Notes: generated by a model from the letters alone, not told the origin. Shown: positions 53,128 through 63,881, numbered from the stretch's first letter. The stretch is 64,000 nt of DNA from Ceratothoa steindachneri (GCA_963969495.1 OZ018324.1:154780672-154844671); one strand, 5' to 3'. Translations and numbers: made by a program.

Positions 53128-53922
53128 ATGGCTTTGAGGATAATTTTTTTAATAAATTTGTTAATGAGCCAACAGGGGGGAGAAAGCAATATATTAGATT
53201 TAGTACTTTCTAACAGTGATCATTTAGTTCAAGAATTGACTGTTGGGGAAGCATTGGGAAATAGTGACCGTCAGATAGTTCGTTTTAACTTTGGAATTGA
53301 GAAGGGTAAAAAAACCGAGAATGCTGTAAAAGTTCCAAATTTTCATAAGGGAGATTATGTAAAACTTCGAAGCTTGCTAAATTTGGTAGACTGGAATGTA
53401 GAATTCAGAGGTTAAAATGCTTATGGGATGTGGGATACTTTCAAGCATATAATAAATGTAGTCCAAGAGCAATGTATCCCAATGAAGGCCATTAGGAACA
53501 AAAGTAGGAAACCATTGTGGTGGAATCAGGAGATAGCTAGAAAGGTTTCAGAGAAGAAAAGGGCAAACAAAAAATTGCCGGTAGAAAATAATATTCAAAA
53601 TTTAAGTGATTATAGAATGGCTAAAAATGAGTTAAATAAGATTATAAAGAAGAACAAAAGGGTGTCAGAAATTAAATTAACTCAGGATAGCAACAAAGAT
53701 CCTAGAAAGTTCTTTAGTTACTATAAAATTAATAACAAGTCTGGCAGAGTTAAAATAGGACCTATCAAATATGAAGGGGTTGTGAGAGAAACTGATGAGG
53801 AAATAGTTGGGGTACTAAATGGTCATTTTGCATCAGCATTTACAAAGGAGAAACAAAATGGTCTTATGTATAGTACTCATGGGTCAGGGAAAGAGGTGTT
53901 TACTACCATTAGTGTGGATTGA
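53128..53922 (+). pseudogene. CR1-3 endonuclease C-terminus and linker
   Basis: ESNILDLVLSNSDHLVQELT and LGNSDRQIVRFNFG (S-D-H changed to S-D-R) end the endonuclease. After a stop at 53413, CIPMKAIRNKSRKPLWWNQE, DPRKFFSYYKINNKSGRVKI and GHFASAFTKEKQ form the linker typical of CR1. Stop at 53920. The loss of His in S-D-H would kill the nuclease. Confidence 0.75.
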
Positions 53923-53953
53923 AGGACGATAAAAGGACTAATAGGTGAGTTAG

Positions 53954-54616
53954 ATGCTACCAAGGCTTGGTAATATTCATTCTAGGGTACTTAAACAAGG
54001 GGTAGAAAGTATCTCAATAGCTCTGGAGAAGTTGTATACTAGGTCACTGGAATATGGAGAAATACCCGATGATTGGAAGAGAGCGAATGTAGTCCCCATT
54101 TTCAAGAAGGGTAGTAAAGAGGATCCAAATAACTTTAGACCGGTTAGCCTAATTCCTGTAGTCTGTAAAATTCTTGAGAAAATAGTTGAAAAAGGGATTT
54201 GCCAACATCTAGAGAGGGAGGGGTTAATCAGCGATGCTCAGCATGGGTTTAGATCAGGTAGATCATGTTTGACTAATTTTCTAGACTTTCTGGAGTTTGT
54301 AACAAATAAAGTAGGTAAGGGAGGGAATGTAGATATAATTTACTTAGATTTTAGTAAAGCATTTGATAAAGTACTACATGTGAGACTAGTTCATAAATTA
54401 AAATTGATTTGGATATGTGGGGGTGTTTCAAATTGGATAGCTGAGTGGCTGAAAGACAGGAAGCAAAGGGTAGTGCTAAATGGTGTAAAGTCAGAGTGGA
54501 GGGATGTTATCAGTGTGGTTCCTCAGGGATCAGTTCTCGGTCCATTATTATTTGTCATCTATATAAACGATCTTGGGGAGGCAGTTAGTAATAAAGTGTC
54601 ATTTTTTTGCGGATGA
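53954..54616 (+). pseudogene. CR1-3 reverse transcriptase palm/fingers
   Basis: 220 open codons: IHSRVLKQGVESISIALEKL, DDWKRANVVPIFKKGSKEDP, NNFRPVSLIPVVCKILEKIV, QHGFRSGRSCLTNFLDFLEF, VDIIYLDFSKAFDKVLH and QGSVLGPLLFVIYINDLGEA. It ends SFFCG-stop: one extra T in T7 (54602-54608) shifts the F-A-D-D active site out of frame. This is the same local accident as in CR1-1. Otherwise close to intact. Confidence 0.85.
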
Positions 54617-55419
54617 TACAAAAAAGCAGCTGTAGTTAAAGATATTGATGATAATTTCAAAGTGCAGGGGGATTTAAATAAATTGTTATCCTGGGCACAT
54701 AAGTGGCAAATGACTTTCAACCTTGATAAGTGCAAAGTTATTAACATAGGAAAAGATAATAGAGAATTTAACTATGAAATGGATGGGCATTGGCTGAGCT
54801 CAGTAGAGGATGAGAAAGATCTAGGAGTAGTAATGGATATGTCATTAAGATTTTCTAAGCAGTGTATTTAAGCAAGAAATAGGGCAAATAGAGTGTTGGG
54901 TTTCATTAAGAGAAATGTCAGTTACAAAAGTAAGGAGGTTATTCTTAAACTCTATAACTCTTATGTTAGGCCACATCTAGAGTACTGTATACAGGCATGG
55001 TCCCCACATTTTAGACACGATATTAACCTTCTCGAGTCATTGCAACAGAGGGCAACAAAGAGTATTTCTTCCCTGAGGCAACTTGAATATATAGATAGAC
55101 TGAGGGTATTAAATATGTTCTCGTTCGAAAGGAGGTGTGTGAGAGGGGATATGATTGAGCTCTTTAAAATTTTTCTGGGATAGATAAATTGGATGTTAGC
55201 AAGTTTTTTGAGTTAGATGATGGAAATCGGACTAGAGGTCACCACTTGAAAATTAAAAAGCAAGGGGGCAGGTTGGATTTAAGAAAATACTTTTTCACCA
55301 ATAGAGTGGTAGACTTCTGGAACAAATTGCCGCGGAGGGTAGTAGATAGTCCAAATTTAAATTTATTTAAAAGTAGGTTGGATGAGTTTATGGGGAGGGA
55401 AGGTTGTGATGGTTCCTAA
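54617..55419 (+). pseudogene. CR1-3 RT C-terminal region
   Basis: QGDLNKLLSWAHKWQMTFNL, DKCKVINIGKDNREFNYEMD, DLGVVMDMSLRFSKQCI, stop, NRANRVLGFIKRNVSYKSKE, RPHLEYCIQAWSPHFRHDIN and FSFERRCVRGDMIELFKIFL (54662-55183), then FFTNRVVDFWNKLPRRVVDS (55189-55419). The complete CR1 tail with two stops. Ends at 55417. Confidence 0.8.
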
Positions 55420-55744
55420 GTTTTGTATATATTAATATTGTTTGTATATATCTTTAGCTGCATGATTTAGTTCTTGACAAGACTTGATTGGTGATACCCT
55501 TATTCGTGGACGCAATCCCCTGGATGTAGTTTTCTTGGGAGTTTGGGGGCCTTAAAAAAGAGGCCGTTTGACTCGGATGACCTATGATGGGACCTTGTGG
55601 CTTTTGTCATCTGTTATATTATATTGTAGGGGACTTTTGATTTTGTCTTTCCCTGGTGATGGTGCTTTTTGTGGCTGGGTTTGGGTGGTTGTGGATGACC
55701 TTTGATAGGCCTTTGTGACTTTTGTGATCCGTGAAATTATGTTA

Positions 55745-56395
55745 GGTTATGATATATTAACGTGAAGTCTGAATTTTGCAGACGAACTTCGTAAGGCCTA
55801 AATCTCGGCGACGTCGTGGGAATACGTGTATTAAAAACAAGGAGTTACGAAAAATATATATTATAGAATAAACAGTTATGATTGAATGGTGAAATTATAC
55901 ACTAACAGTTTATGATTGAATTGAATTACGCATGTGAATTAAATTTTCATGAGTTAAGGAGAATGGATTTACAATTGATAAATATTAAATAGATTATAAA
56001 TTGGTGAATGTTGCTAAATCGTTAAATGCGGAAAAAAATTATATAGTATGATAAATACATAGGTATTAAATAGTAATTGGCTAATAGATAATTGATAGAT
56101 AATAATTGGTTGATTGCAATTAAATTGGTTAAATAGTGGTTAAATAGATTGTATTATAAGTAATTTGAAAGTATTAATTTTTAAATAGATTATAATAGAG
56201 TTGGGATGGTCTGTAGATGAGAAAAGAATCACGCATTAGTTCGGGATTCTTTTGGGACATATTTAGCTAAAAAATGACAGAGCTGATCCACCGATGCGAG
56301 GTCAACGAATGAACCTCATGTTAAATTTTAAGACGCTTGGGAGAGCGGGAGTAACAATCTCACGATTTATGTCAGGGTTACCAACCCTTCTTGAA

Positions 56396-56487
<92 letters not shown>

Positions 56488-56520
56488 TTAGAAATAAATA
56501 TTTACACTTGTAGGGGTATA
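55745..56520 (-). repeat. gypsy-2 5' LTR, proximal part
   Basis: The minus strand starts TGTAGAGGTCTATACCCCTA at 56520 and contains (TA)n and GGTTGGTAACCCTGACATAA, matching the 3' LTR. It runs to about 55745, where CR1-3 begins. The two LTRs differ by many substitutions and indels, so the insertion is not recent. Confidence 0.65.
56399..56484. repeat. (TA)n in gypsy-2 5' LTR
   Basis: TA run at the same LTR position as 49843-49936. Confidence 0.95.
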
Positions 56521-56619
56521 GACCTCTACAGATGCCTGTGCAAGGATTCAGCAATCATTCCGCCGGTGCCTCCACGCATGCACCGCAACAGATGGGCGGA
56601 ATTTCGAACACCTATTGTA

Positions 56620-56828
56620 ACTACTAACCTAACTTCAATTTCTGTATTCCTACAAAGTAAACTTATTCTGAATTTAATTTTTCATTTACTCAACGACATG
56701 CTCTTGCTTATAAGTCTTAGTAACTTTTGAACTAAGCAAAACATTATTGGATACCTCTCCCTAGAGTAAATTATGCTTATTTAACCTGAAGGGACCTTAG
56801 GTTAAAGTTTTTTCAAAGAATTCTGAAA

Positions 56829-56832
<4 letters not shown>
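56620..56832 (-). mobile_element. fragment of the DUF4817-type Tc1/mariner-like element
   Basis: The minus strand from 56832 reads GTTTCAGAATTCTTTGAAAA and AGGTTAAATAAGCATAATTT, matching 47212-47290 on the plus strand. Only the 5' untranslated part. It touches the (TA)n that ends PLE-D'. Confidence 0.6.
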
Positions 56833-56922
<90 letters not shown>

Positions 56923-56932
56923 ATATATATAT
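56833..56932. repeat. (TA)n ending PLE-D'
   Basis: TA run with a (GT)n island at 56913-56921. It lies directly after the GCAAATTT/AAATTTGC end of the PLE leader, as in PLE-C'. Confidence 0.95.
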
Positions 56933-57057
56933 GCAAATTTTGTGTTGAAGATCATTGTGTATTTCGCCTTAATTAATTTCCTTTGGCAAGTTTCTCTTCT
57001 TCTACCTATCTTTTTTATTCCATCCTGTAGATGGTGGATCACTTGTCCTCTATTCAT
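56933..57057 (-). pseudogene. PLE-D unit 3 ORF start
   Basis: MNRGQVIHHLQDGIKKIGRR, ETCQRKLIKAKYTMIFNTKF, A, then microsatellite-coded Tyr-Ile/Thr-His repeats. Matches PLE-A' and PLE-C'. Confidence 0.6.
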
Positions 57058-57104
57058 CTCTCTTTTAAATGAATGTGTTCGGTAAAAAACAAACTAAATT
57101 TGCT

Positions 57105-57140
57105 GAGCTTTCGATCTTATTCGATCATCTTCGGAGGTTT
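57105..57140 (-). ncRNA. hammerhead-like motif, PLE-D
   Basis: The minus strand reads CTCCGAAGAT, hairpin GATC-GAATAA-GATC, GAAA, GCTCAGC. Same place before an ORF start as in PLE-A and PLE-C. Confidence 0.45.
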
Positions 57141-57479
57141 TTGATATCTTCTTGTCTCATTTACCCATGTAATGAGTGAAGTGAGGATTTGACAGAATGA
57201 AAGAAAACGATTTTTACGGGGGGTATTTGTTCCGCCTTGGTTGAGCATAACGTTAGAGGAAACGGGCCAGTTTAGTGAGTGGAATTTTAAAATTATTTTA
57301 CTGTGCGATTTTAGCTTGTCGCTTGACTGTTGATGGCCGTCTTATCTTCGTTTAGTAATATTGCTTCTAAGATGTCCAGCCTAGCTTTATTAACCTCTTT
57401 TCTTTTAATAAGGGTGTTATCAATTAGCATATCTTTCGTTAGGTTAATGTTATGAGGACTCTCCATATAATTTTTGGGC

Positions 57480-57970
57480 CCTCCGCTTTACAGATGCATA
57501 GTTAAACGTTTCGAAAATGTAATAGTTGTCATTCCAATATATTTTGAGTTGTTATAAAGCTTACAGTCTTTATCGGAGTAGATGAACTCGTAAATTATGT
57601 TGGTTGACTTGAGATTCGATGAGTTTAGGCAGCTGTTGTTTTTCATCAGGAGATTGCTGGCTTTTGTTGTTTTATAATAAATAATGAGTTGAATTTTATC
57701 CATTTGATTTTTGCCCTGCTGATACGGTTAATAATCTCCTTGATGTTTTTTTCATCTATTTTATAGGCCGTGGACATCTGTTTTCTGTGATACACTTTGA
57801 TGTTTTTGACTTCTCCCTGATTACCTTCAGTTTTATCTTATCTTTGCAATGATTATTTAAAAATGATTGGAGTTCTTTGTCAATCCTGCTGTTTGTAAAC
57901 CCGTTGTTCACTAATGTCTGTTTTACTCGTGCGATCTCTTGGTGGAAAACTTTCCAGTAGAGCAGCATTT
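57480..57970 (-). pseudogene. PLE-D linker and GIY-YIG endonuclease
   Basis: IARVKQTLVNNGFTNSRIDK, ELQSFLNNHCKDKIKLKVIR (57968-57756), then NIIYEFIYSDKDCKLYNN and SKYIGMTTITFSKRLTMHL (57703-57488), with an intact Y-I-G and Arg. Its distal part continues in another frame with GGPKNYMESPHNINLT-type text to about 57350. This is the best copy of the endonuclease signature in this PLE family; frames are broken between linker, zinc pair and domain. Confidence 0.7.
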
Positions 57971-58368
57971 ATATGCTCGGCGGAAGTATGAGCCGATTAC
58001 GCTTATTTTATACATTTCTGGTTATTCACTCTCCGTATTGACGCATCTCCCATGTCCATACCTTTTCTATATACTTTAGTGATGTAGCTACCATTGATAT
58101 TTTGAACCTCAACGTCCAAGAAAGGGACTTTATTGCCCGTGCTCAATTAATAAGTGAATTTTAACAAAGAGTTCTTCTCAAATTGCTGCTTGATGTATAT
58201 CAGATGTTCTTCGTTTTGGACGTTGATGTAGATGTCGTCTAAGTATCGGCAACATGCTTGTGACTTATTTTCCAAGATGTCTAATAATCTCTCCTCAACT
58301 TGACCCATAAATAGTTGGCAAAAGTTGGCCCTAAGGGTGACCCCATAGTTGCTCCATCCACTTGCGTG

Positions 58369-58373
<5 letters not shown>
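57971..58373 (-). pseudogene. PLE-D reverse transcriptase, 5'-truncated
   Basis: The minus strand reads YTQVDGATMGSPLGPTFANY (58373-58310), EERLLDILENKSQACCRYLD, DIYINVQNEEHLIYIKQQFE, then NKVPFLDVEVQNINGSYITK and VYRKGMDMGDAS. Y-L-D-D is the catalytic motif. Everything before motif Q-V-D-G is missing and is replaced by (TA)n. One frameshift lies after the first 25 codons. Confidence 0.8.

Positions 58374-58444
<71 letters not shown>
58374..58444. repeat. (TA)n joining PLE-D units 1 and 2
   Basis: The frame 58523-58281 stays open through the tract (Tyr-Ile repeats), so an ORF-start fragment and an RT fragment look fused, but the middle of the protein is absent. Confidence 0.95.
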
Positions 58445-58446
<2 letters not shown>

Positions 58447-58523
58447 GTATAGTTAGGGAGAAGATTTTCATCGTAACATATTTTATTGAAGACGACTGCT
58501 AACTTATTGTTAATTCTTTTCAT
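58445..58523 (-). pseudogene. PLE-D unit 1 ORF start
   Basis: MKRINNKLAVVFNKICYDEN, LLPNYTNIY, then (Ile-Tyr)n. Matches FNKICIQERLLPIYTKIY of PLE-A', with the break at the same codon. Confidence 0.6.
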
Positions 58524-58663
58524 TTCGAGTCTCTCGGTTTTTCTTATATTCCGTTTTTTTTTTGTCTTGGGTTAACCCGTGGATTAGTTCCCCTAAATTG
58601 ATTAGAAAGTCCTAATCCACGAGGGCAGAAAATCGGTTCACTAAGCAAAATGAAATTCTTCAT

Positions 58664-58709
58664 TAGGCTGACGCGTTTCGATATATACAAATATCATTTT
58701 CAAAGGCTA
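58664..58709 (-). ncRNA. hammerhead-like motif, PLE-D unit 1
   Basis: The minus strand reads TTAGCCTTTGAAAATGA, hairpin GATAT-TTGTAT-ATATC, GAAA, CGCGTC, AGCC. The GAAACGCGTC end is a good match to hammerhead box 2, short helix III and GUC cleavage triplet. The first box is degraded (T-T-T-G-A-A-A). Confidence 0.4.
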
Positions 58710-58739
58710 AATACTTGTGACTAGAGAATAAGATATAGA

Positions 58740-58743
<4 letters not shown>

Positions 58744-58806
<63 letters not shown>
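58744..58806. repeat. (TA)n upstream of PLE-D unit 1
   Basis: TA run about 35 bp upstream (minus strand) of the hammerhead-like motif. With 58374-58444 it brackets a 300-bp PLE unit. Confidence 0.95.
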
Positions 58807-58811
<5 letters not shown>

Positions 58812-61030
58812 TATGTGACTAGTTGTGTTAAAATTTATACAAACATATTTATAGGAAATGGAATTCCTTTAAGCAAGGGAAGGTACATGCAAACGGTTGT
58901 GATTTTTTCTTAGGGCAGGTGGACGGGAGGAAGGCAAGATAAATTGTACACTTGTTTGAATACTTAATTTCGTCTGTTTTTCCTTTATCTATATGGCCTT
59001 AATATAAGCAACTGTCTTCAGTTTGGAGCGTGTGCTAAGATTTTCTTATTCTCTTCAAATGTTTTCCGGCCCAGTTGTTTTCCATGTTTTTTCGATAAAA
59101 TATGTTACGAAGAAAATCTATTGCTCCACTATACGAATATTTGTTTCCACGACCAGGCAGCCGAAAATGAGGAACGGACGCTGAGCTACCGCCGGAACTC
59201 CGCCCTCCGCCAACTCAACTTTAAGAAAACTTCATTTAATTACAAATACAGATTAAAGGAAAATGGGAAAAGTGGGGAAAAACGCCCTTTACCTCAGCAC
59301 CAAACATAAAATCGAGGAAGCTCTCCAACAGATTTTCTACCTGCAGCCATATCTCCCGATCTGTCAAAATATGTCATCACATCAGTTAACTTCAAATTAG
59401 ACACCGCCATTTCGACTGCATATATAACTTGTGACTTCAAATTACAAAAATACAAAGAAAAATATCAGGTGACTCACTCTATGCATGCTCCTTTAACCGA
59501 CGTGCTCACAAAGAAAACATCACAACTAAACTAAATACATAAAATTATACAAAGCCAAACTAAACGACATAAATGCAAATTAAATATGCACAACACAAAC
59601 GAAAAAAACAAGCTGAAAACCCCGATATAATAACTAAACTAAACAACACACACTATATGATATCCGCATGTGCACCTCATCATGCGCACCACATCACAGT
59701 ATATATTCCAGCTGCAAGTAAAAGAGAATGGAAATGATAATTTGAAAGTGGGTGGTTTGAAAGCTTCGTTTGAATGTGTCTTTTTTGAGAGTGAATGGCG
59801 CAGTCGATGCGTGGTTAGATAACGCTGGTCCGGCCACGTAGTTTGCCATTTTCAACTCGCCGCACGCTATTTTCCTCCTCATTCTTTCCTCTCATATTTT
59901 CATACACCTCTCTCTCTCTCTCTCTCTCTACTTTGGTACCCAGACTCGGGACTGGAGAGTCACGCCTTTGGAGACGTTGCCCTGCGGCGTTCGTTGTCTA
60001 CATTTCTTCAAAATACGCCCCGCTTCTATGAGGGGACTATAGCGTGTCGAGAAGTGCAAGCGATGTTATTAATAGCTTCGCTTGAATAATTCCTTTTTTT
60101 GAGACTCAGGATGGCGCGGTCGATACGCCGCTTGCAAAAGTTGTGCGCTACTTTCGTTCTTTATTCTTCATCGTCACTTTTCCTACAACCTCTATTGGTC
60201 GGGTAGGAAACTTTTAGATGAACGTAAGCAACGAAAATTATTATGAATTCTACAGGATTGAACATAAATATATAAAACAATGGATTAGCAAGGTTTCCTC
60301 ACAACTTGAAATCAAATGCAAGGTTGGTCAGTTATGTCTGCCTACATGAGTAATAGAACTGATCAGTTAAAAAAATAAGAATGGGCCCTATTGAGATTGA
60401 TTGATTATTATGTTGAAGTCATCTACGAGAGAACCCAAGCCAGTTGCTCCATAAGAGCAACGCGTTACTAGAAATTGCAACAAGGATCGTTCCATTCCTG
60501 GACAGCTCTACTTAGAATGCGCTAATACTTCTCAACGGATCTGCCTTGTAAACCCAAAACGAATAAACAAGCTTTCAAAATTTGGGGTTAATAAAGTTTA
60601 TTATTAGCACATTTTGTTTATCCGAAATTGATGCTCGACTGTTTATTGTGTACATTCTTTTCATTTTCGTTTCCTTTAATAAAAAAATCCAGATAAGGCG
60701 AAATACCATGTTAAAAATTCTTCTGTGAAGAACTCTTAAACCATTATTCTTTGTTCTACTCTGCCTTCGAAGAAGAGAGCAAAATATTCAAATCTAGGGC
60801 TAGTCATCATGATTCATCAGCAATACTGATGTAAATGTTCTTAGTCACTATGATTCTCTTTTTGCAAATTTTTCCCCACATCGTTTGGTGAAGCATCGAT
60901 ACATTGCATCATTTTATTCTCCTTAGCTTCAATCCACGGTCGATAACTTTTTCATTGGTGTTTTTTTTTTTGTATCCACCAAAGGTAGGGGTAAAAACTA
61001 ATCACAATGTGTCATTTTCCTCTTCATTCT
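58807..61030. other. region without recognised gene
   Basis: No transposon protein or RNA motif found. Short open frames (59121-59309, 59843-60031) carry no signature. A short (TC)n lies at 59909-59929. Confidence 0.4.
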
Positions 61031-61070
61031 ATATTTGATTTTTTTCATTTCATATTTCATAATTTCATGG

Positions 61071-61136
61071 ATGACAAAAGCCACAATGGCCTATCAAAGT
61101 TCATTCACATTCTGTCAAAACCCACCCACAAAATGT
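61071..61136 (-). repeat. CR1-3-type 3' UTR fragment
   Basis: GGATGACAAAAGCCACAATG and GTCAAAACCCACCCACAAA match, inverted, the CR1-3 3' UTR (55595-55720) and the sequence at 63882. Short orphan piece. Confidence 0.55.
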
Positions 61137-61299
61137 ATCCATAGGATTGTGTCAGGAACTGGGAGCAAAATGTTGAGCAGACCCCAAAATGTACACAATC
61201 TAGAGAACCAATCAATGGGAACATCACCAAGGCAAGTAGCAAAAACTCCAAGCCCATTTCGACCGACTCTAACCCCTCGGAGATGGAGCCTGATTTGCC

Positions 61300-61568
61300 C
61301 CCAGTGGATGGTGAGATTCTGCAAGCAGACATCAACAAGCTGCCAGAAATGGCTAATGCAGTTCAACAGCAGTAAATGTAAGGTCATTTACATCGGGAAG
61401 AATAACCCAGGGTATGAGTACTACATTGGGGACACTCCACTTGAATCTGAGGTAGAAAGGGACCTCAGAGTCCTCATCACAAAGGACCTAAAGCCCTCTA
61501 TGCAGGTTGCAAAGGCAGCAGCTAGGGCAAATTCCATCATCAGACTCCTACAAAAAACACACCTGTAA
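61300..61568 (+). pseudogene. CR1-4 RT C-terminal part, left of insert
   Basis: EILQADINKLPEMA in one frame, then KWLMQFNSSKCKVIYIGKNN, PGYEYYIGDTPLESEVERDL, VLITKDLKPSMQVAKAAARA. Follows the x-D-D motif in CR1 elements. The palm itself is missing. Confidence 0.75.
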
Positions 61569-62128
61569 GAACATAAGAACATAAGAAAAGAAGGAGACTG
61601 CAAAAGACCATTCATGGCCTACACTTGGCAGCTCCTGTTCCATTCAACACACAAAAGATTTCTTACCAGAGAAAAGTCATCAACATTGTCACCCTTAACA
61701 GGAGTTCGTCAGATCTAATCTACAATATACATAAAATGCATCCAGAGGATTATGTCCATTCATGCAACCGCAAAATATAATCTTCCCACTCCTTAGAAAA
61801 ATATATACATATGTACATAAAAAAAGTCAGTCCCATCTAGCAGCTTCATCCATATATTTATCTAATCTATTCTTAAAACTACCCAGAGAGGAGGCTTCTA
61901 TCACATGCCTAGTGAGCCTATTCCATTCATCTACCACACGATTTGTAAACCAATTCCTCCCAATCTCCTTCCTAAACCTATACTTATCAAGCTTAAACCC
62001 ATTGTTACGTGTCCTGTCATGTTCACTAAGTATAAGAACCTTACCCAGATCCCCTTTATTATATCCTTTTACCCATTTGAAGACTTCAATCAATTCCCCT
62101 CTGACTCTTCTCCTTTCCAATGTATGTA
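61569..62128 (-). mobile_element. 5'-truncated CR1-type LINE (CR1-5) with 8-bp tandem end
   Basis: The minus strand starts with MERRRVRGELIEVFKWVKGY, KFRFRKEIGRNWFTNRVVDE-like text (here DKYRFRKEIGRNWFTNRVVD) and FKNRLDKYMDEAARWD, stop at 61827. A 3' UTR follows and ends TTCTTATGTTCTTATGTTC, an 8-bp tandem typical of CR1 termini. About 560 bp. The last 98 codons of the protein are still open. Confidence 0.75.
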
Positions 62129-62555
62129 TGGATGCTCAAATGTTCTTTCCCTTGTATAAGGCACTGATAAGGCCACGGCTCGAGTATTGCATCCAGGTCT
62201 GGTAACCATACTCCAAGAGGGACATGAAGAAGCTAGCAGGTCCAGTGGTGAGCTACCAAACTTGTCCCTGAACTGGCAGACTTTCCATATGAGGAGAGGT
62301 TGACCCACCTTGGACTTAGCACACTGGAGAAACGGAGGGTTCGAGGTGTCATGATTGAGGTATTCAAAATACTCAAGGGTGTGGTCAAGGTGGGGGATGG
62401 GAGCTTTCTCCAACTTGCTCTAAGAGGAGATCACCCAGGGACCGGAGGTCACAGCCTGAAGTTGGCTGTCTGGCTTTGTTCTGGAAGGTTGTCTTACAGG
62501 AAGCTCCTGATTCTCATTGTAAGATTGGGATATAATACTGATTTGGGTGTGTAGT
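62129..62555 (+). pseudogene. CR1-4 RT C-terminal part, right of insert
   Basis: MFFPLYKALIRPRLEYCIQV, W, then FPYEERLTHLGLSTLEKRRV, RGVMIEVFKILKGVVKVGDG and GTGGHSLKLAVW. Normal CR1 ending with a few shifts. A 3' region of about 140 bp without features follows. Confidence 0.7.
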
Positions 62556-62689
62556 TTTTCTTGTATTTATTTAATACATCAATCACTGTATAATAAATAC
62601 ATTAGTGATTAATACTTTTGGGGAAGATAACTGGCAGCAATCCTGAGCAAGAATTTTTTTTTGGTGAGTGTTAACTTTTTCCTTAGTAA

Positions 62690-63720
62690 ATTTCTGAGAG
62701 TATGGCTGTTTGTATAGATGGTGAGACCATGCCGTTTGAAAGTAGTGTGTATGTGGTGTGTGATACATGTGGAGTTGAAAGGAGAGTGAATGTAACTGAA
62801 TGCCGTGTGTGTTTTCTGGAAGGGGGCTTAGGAGGTTGAGTGGGGAATGTAAGAGGTTGAATGATTTGGTGTTTGAGGTGAGAAGAGATGCAAGTGTGCG
62901 ATTGAAGGGTGAGATTAGTGCTAAGAGGGTGGAAGATAGGGCTAGGACTGGGAACAGTGTGGAAGTTGTGAGTGATGGTGAATGGTGGGGGGAAAATGGA
63001 TAGGATAGATAAGTTAGGACAGATTAGGTGTTTGAAAAAGAAGGACATAGAACCTGTTAGGTTGACTAACAGATTCAATGTCCTGAGAGAGGAAGAGTGT
63101 GAAAGTGATTTGCCTGGTGTAATTTTGGATGAAAGCAGGATGGGTGGTAGTGTGACTGAGAGCAGGAGGGAGGGTAATGTTAGGCCAAGACAGAATAGGA
63201 GAATGACTGAGGTGCTAGTGATGGGTGACTCTCAGATTAGGTATTTAGATAGGAAGCTGAGTGATAGCAAATGGAAGGAAATAAGAGTTTGTCTGCCGGG
63301 TGCTGGTGTAAGTGATGTTTGTGAGAGGTATGAAAGGCTGGTTTCTGGGTGTGAGAGGGATGCAGTTGTGATTACGCATGTGGGAGTGAATGATGTAAAG
63401 AAGGTGGGTACATGTGAGTTACGTGAGCAGTATAAAAGGTTAGTTGAAAGGATGAGTAAAAGCAGGGTAAAAGGTGTTGTTTCTGGTGTGCTTCCGAGAT
63501 TGGATGTGGGGGTAGAATGGTTGTTGCGTGCAATTGGTTTGAATGAATTTGTGAAAGGAGTGTGAGGAGTTAGGATTGGTGTTTGTAGATGTCTGGGGTG
63601 GGTTTTACGGGAATAGGAGGTTGTATGCGATGGATGGGCTCCATCTTAGTCGGGCAGGTGTTGAGGTTCTATGGGGGGAGCTGGATAGTGTGATTAGGTC
63701 CTTACGGGTAGGAAACTAGA
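62690..63720 (+). pseudogene. CR1-type ORF1 with zinc finger and SGNH esterase domain
   Basis: ATG 62702. VVCDTCGVERRVNVTECRVC is a small zinc-finger/PHD-like start. A coiled, charged part follows after a frameshift at a G run (about 62821). The main frame 62972-63565 has EVLVMGDSQIRYLDRKL (block I, Ser), CLPGAGVSDVCERYERL (block II, Gly), VVITHVGVNDVKKVG (block III, Asn). After a one-base shift near 63558 it has DGLHLSRAGVEVLW (block V, Asp and His, 63634), stop near 63717. All four SGNH signature residues are present. ORF1 of CR1 elements often has this esterase. Three frameshifts in homopolymers or short repeats. The ORF2 that should follow is missing. Confidence 0.75.
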
Positions 63721-63881
63721 AGCTGTTAGAGGTAAGGGAATAACAGGAATAGAGGGCAGGTGTAGGAAATGGAAGGGATGCAGAGATAGAGGAATAGCTA
63801 GGGGGGGGGCATACTGATGCATTATAGGGGCACTAATGCATGAGTGAATGAGCAGATAATAACAACATAACATAATTACAC

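Larger units (their letters stand above)
53071..55744 (+). mobile_element. CR1-type LINE (CR1-3), 5'-truncated, inside gypsy-2 LTR
   Basis: Plus strand: end of endonuclease, linker, RT, C-terminus and a 3' UTR with a repeated block (55575 and 55695, GATGACCT...GCCTTTGTGACTTTTGTGATC-type). LTR sequence flanks both ends. Similar 3' UTR sequence appears inverted at 61071 and 63882. Insertion post-dates gypsy-2. Confidence 0.8.
56933..58743 (-). mobile_element. Penelope-like element PLE-D, head-to-tail units
   Basis: Minus strand, three consecutive parts. Unit 1: hammerhead-like motif, leader and ORF start (58743-58444), ended by (TA)n. Unit 2: RT from motif Q-V-D-G, endonuclease, 3' UTR, hammerhead-like motif (58373-57105). 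Unit 3: new ORF start (57057-56933) ended by (TA)n. All point the same way. This is a tandem array whose joints are TA microsatellites and hammerhead-like motifs. Confidence 0.7.
61240..62555 (+). mobile_element. CR1-type LINE fragment (CR1-4) with nested CR1-5
   Basis: RT C-terminal coding sequence runs from 61300 to 61568 (LLQKTHL) and resumes at 62129 (CMDAQMFFPLYKALIRPRLE). Between them lies a minus-strand CR1 tail. The protein text reads straight through when the insert is ignored, which proves the nesting. Confidence 0.75.

Noticed and set aside
58281..58523. A single intact 80-codon PLE protein
   Set aside because: The frame runs through (TA)n by chance. An ORF-start fragment and an RT motif are fused while about 250 residues in between are missing.
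62671..62694. GTGAGT...CCTTAG as a mini-intron before the CR1 ORF1 start
   Set aside because: About 30 bp is too short for a spliceosomal intron. More likely coincidence.
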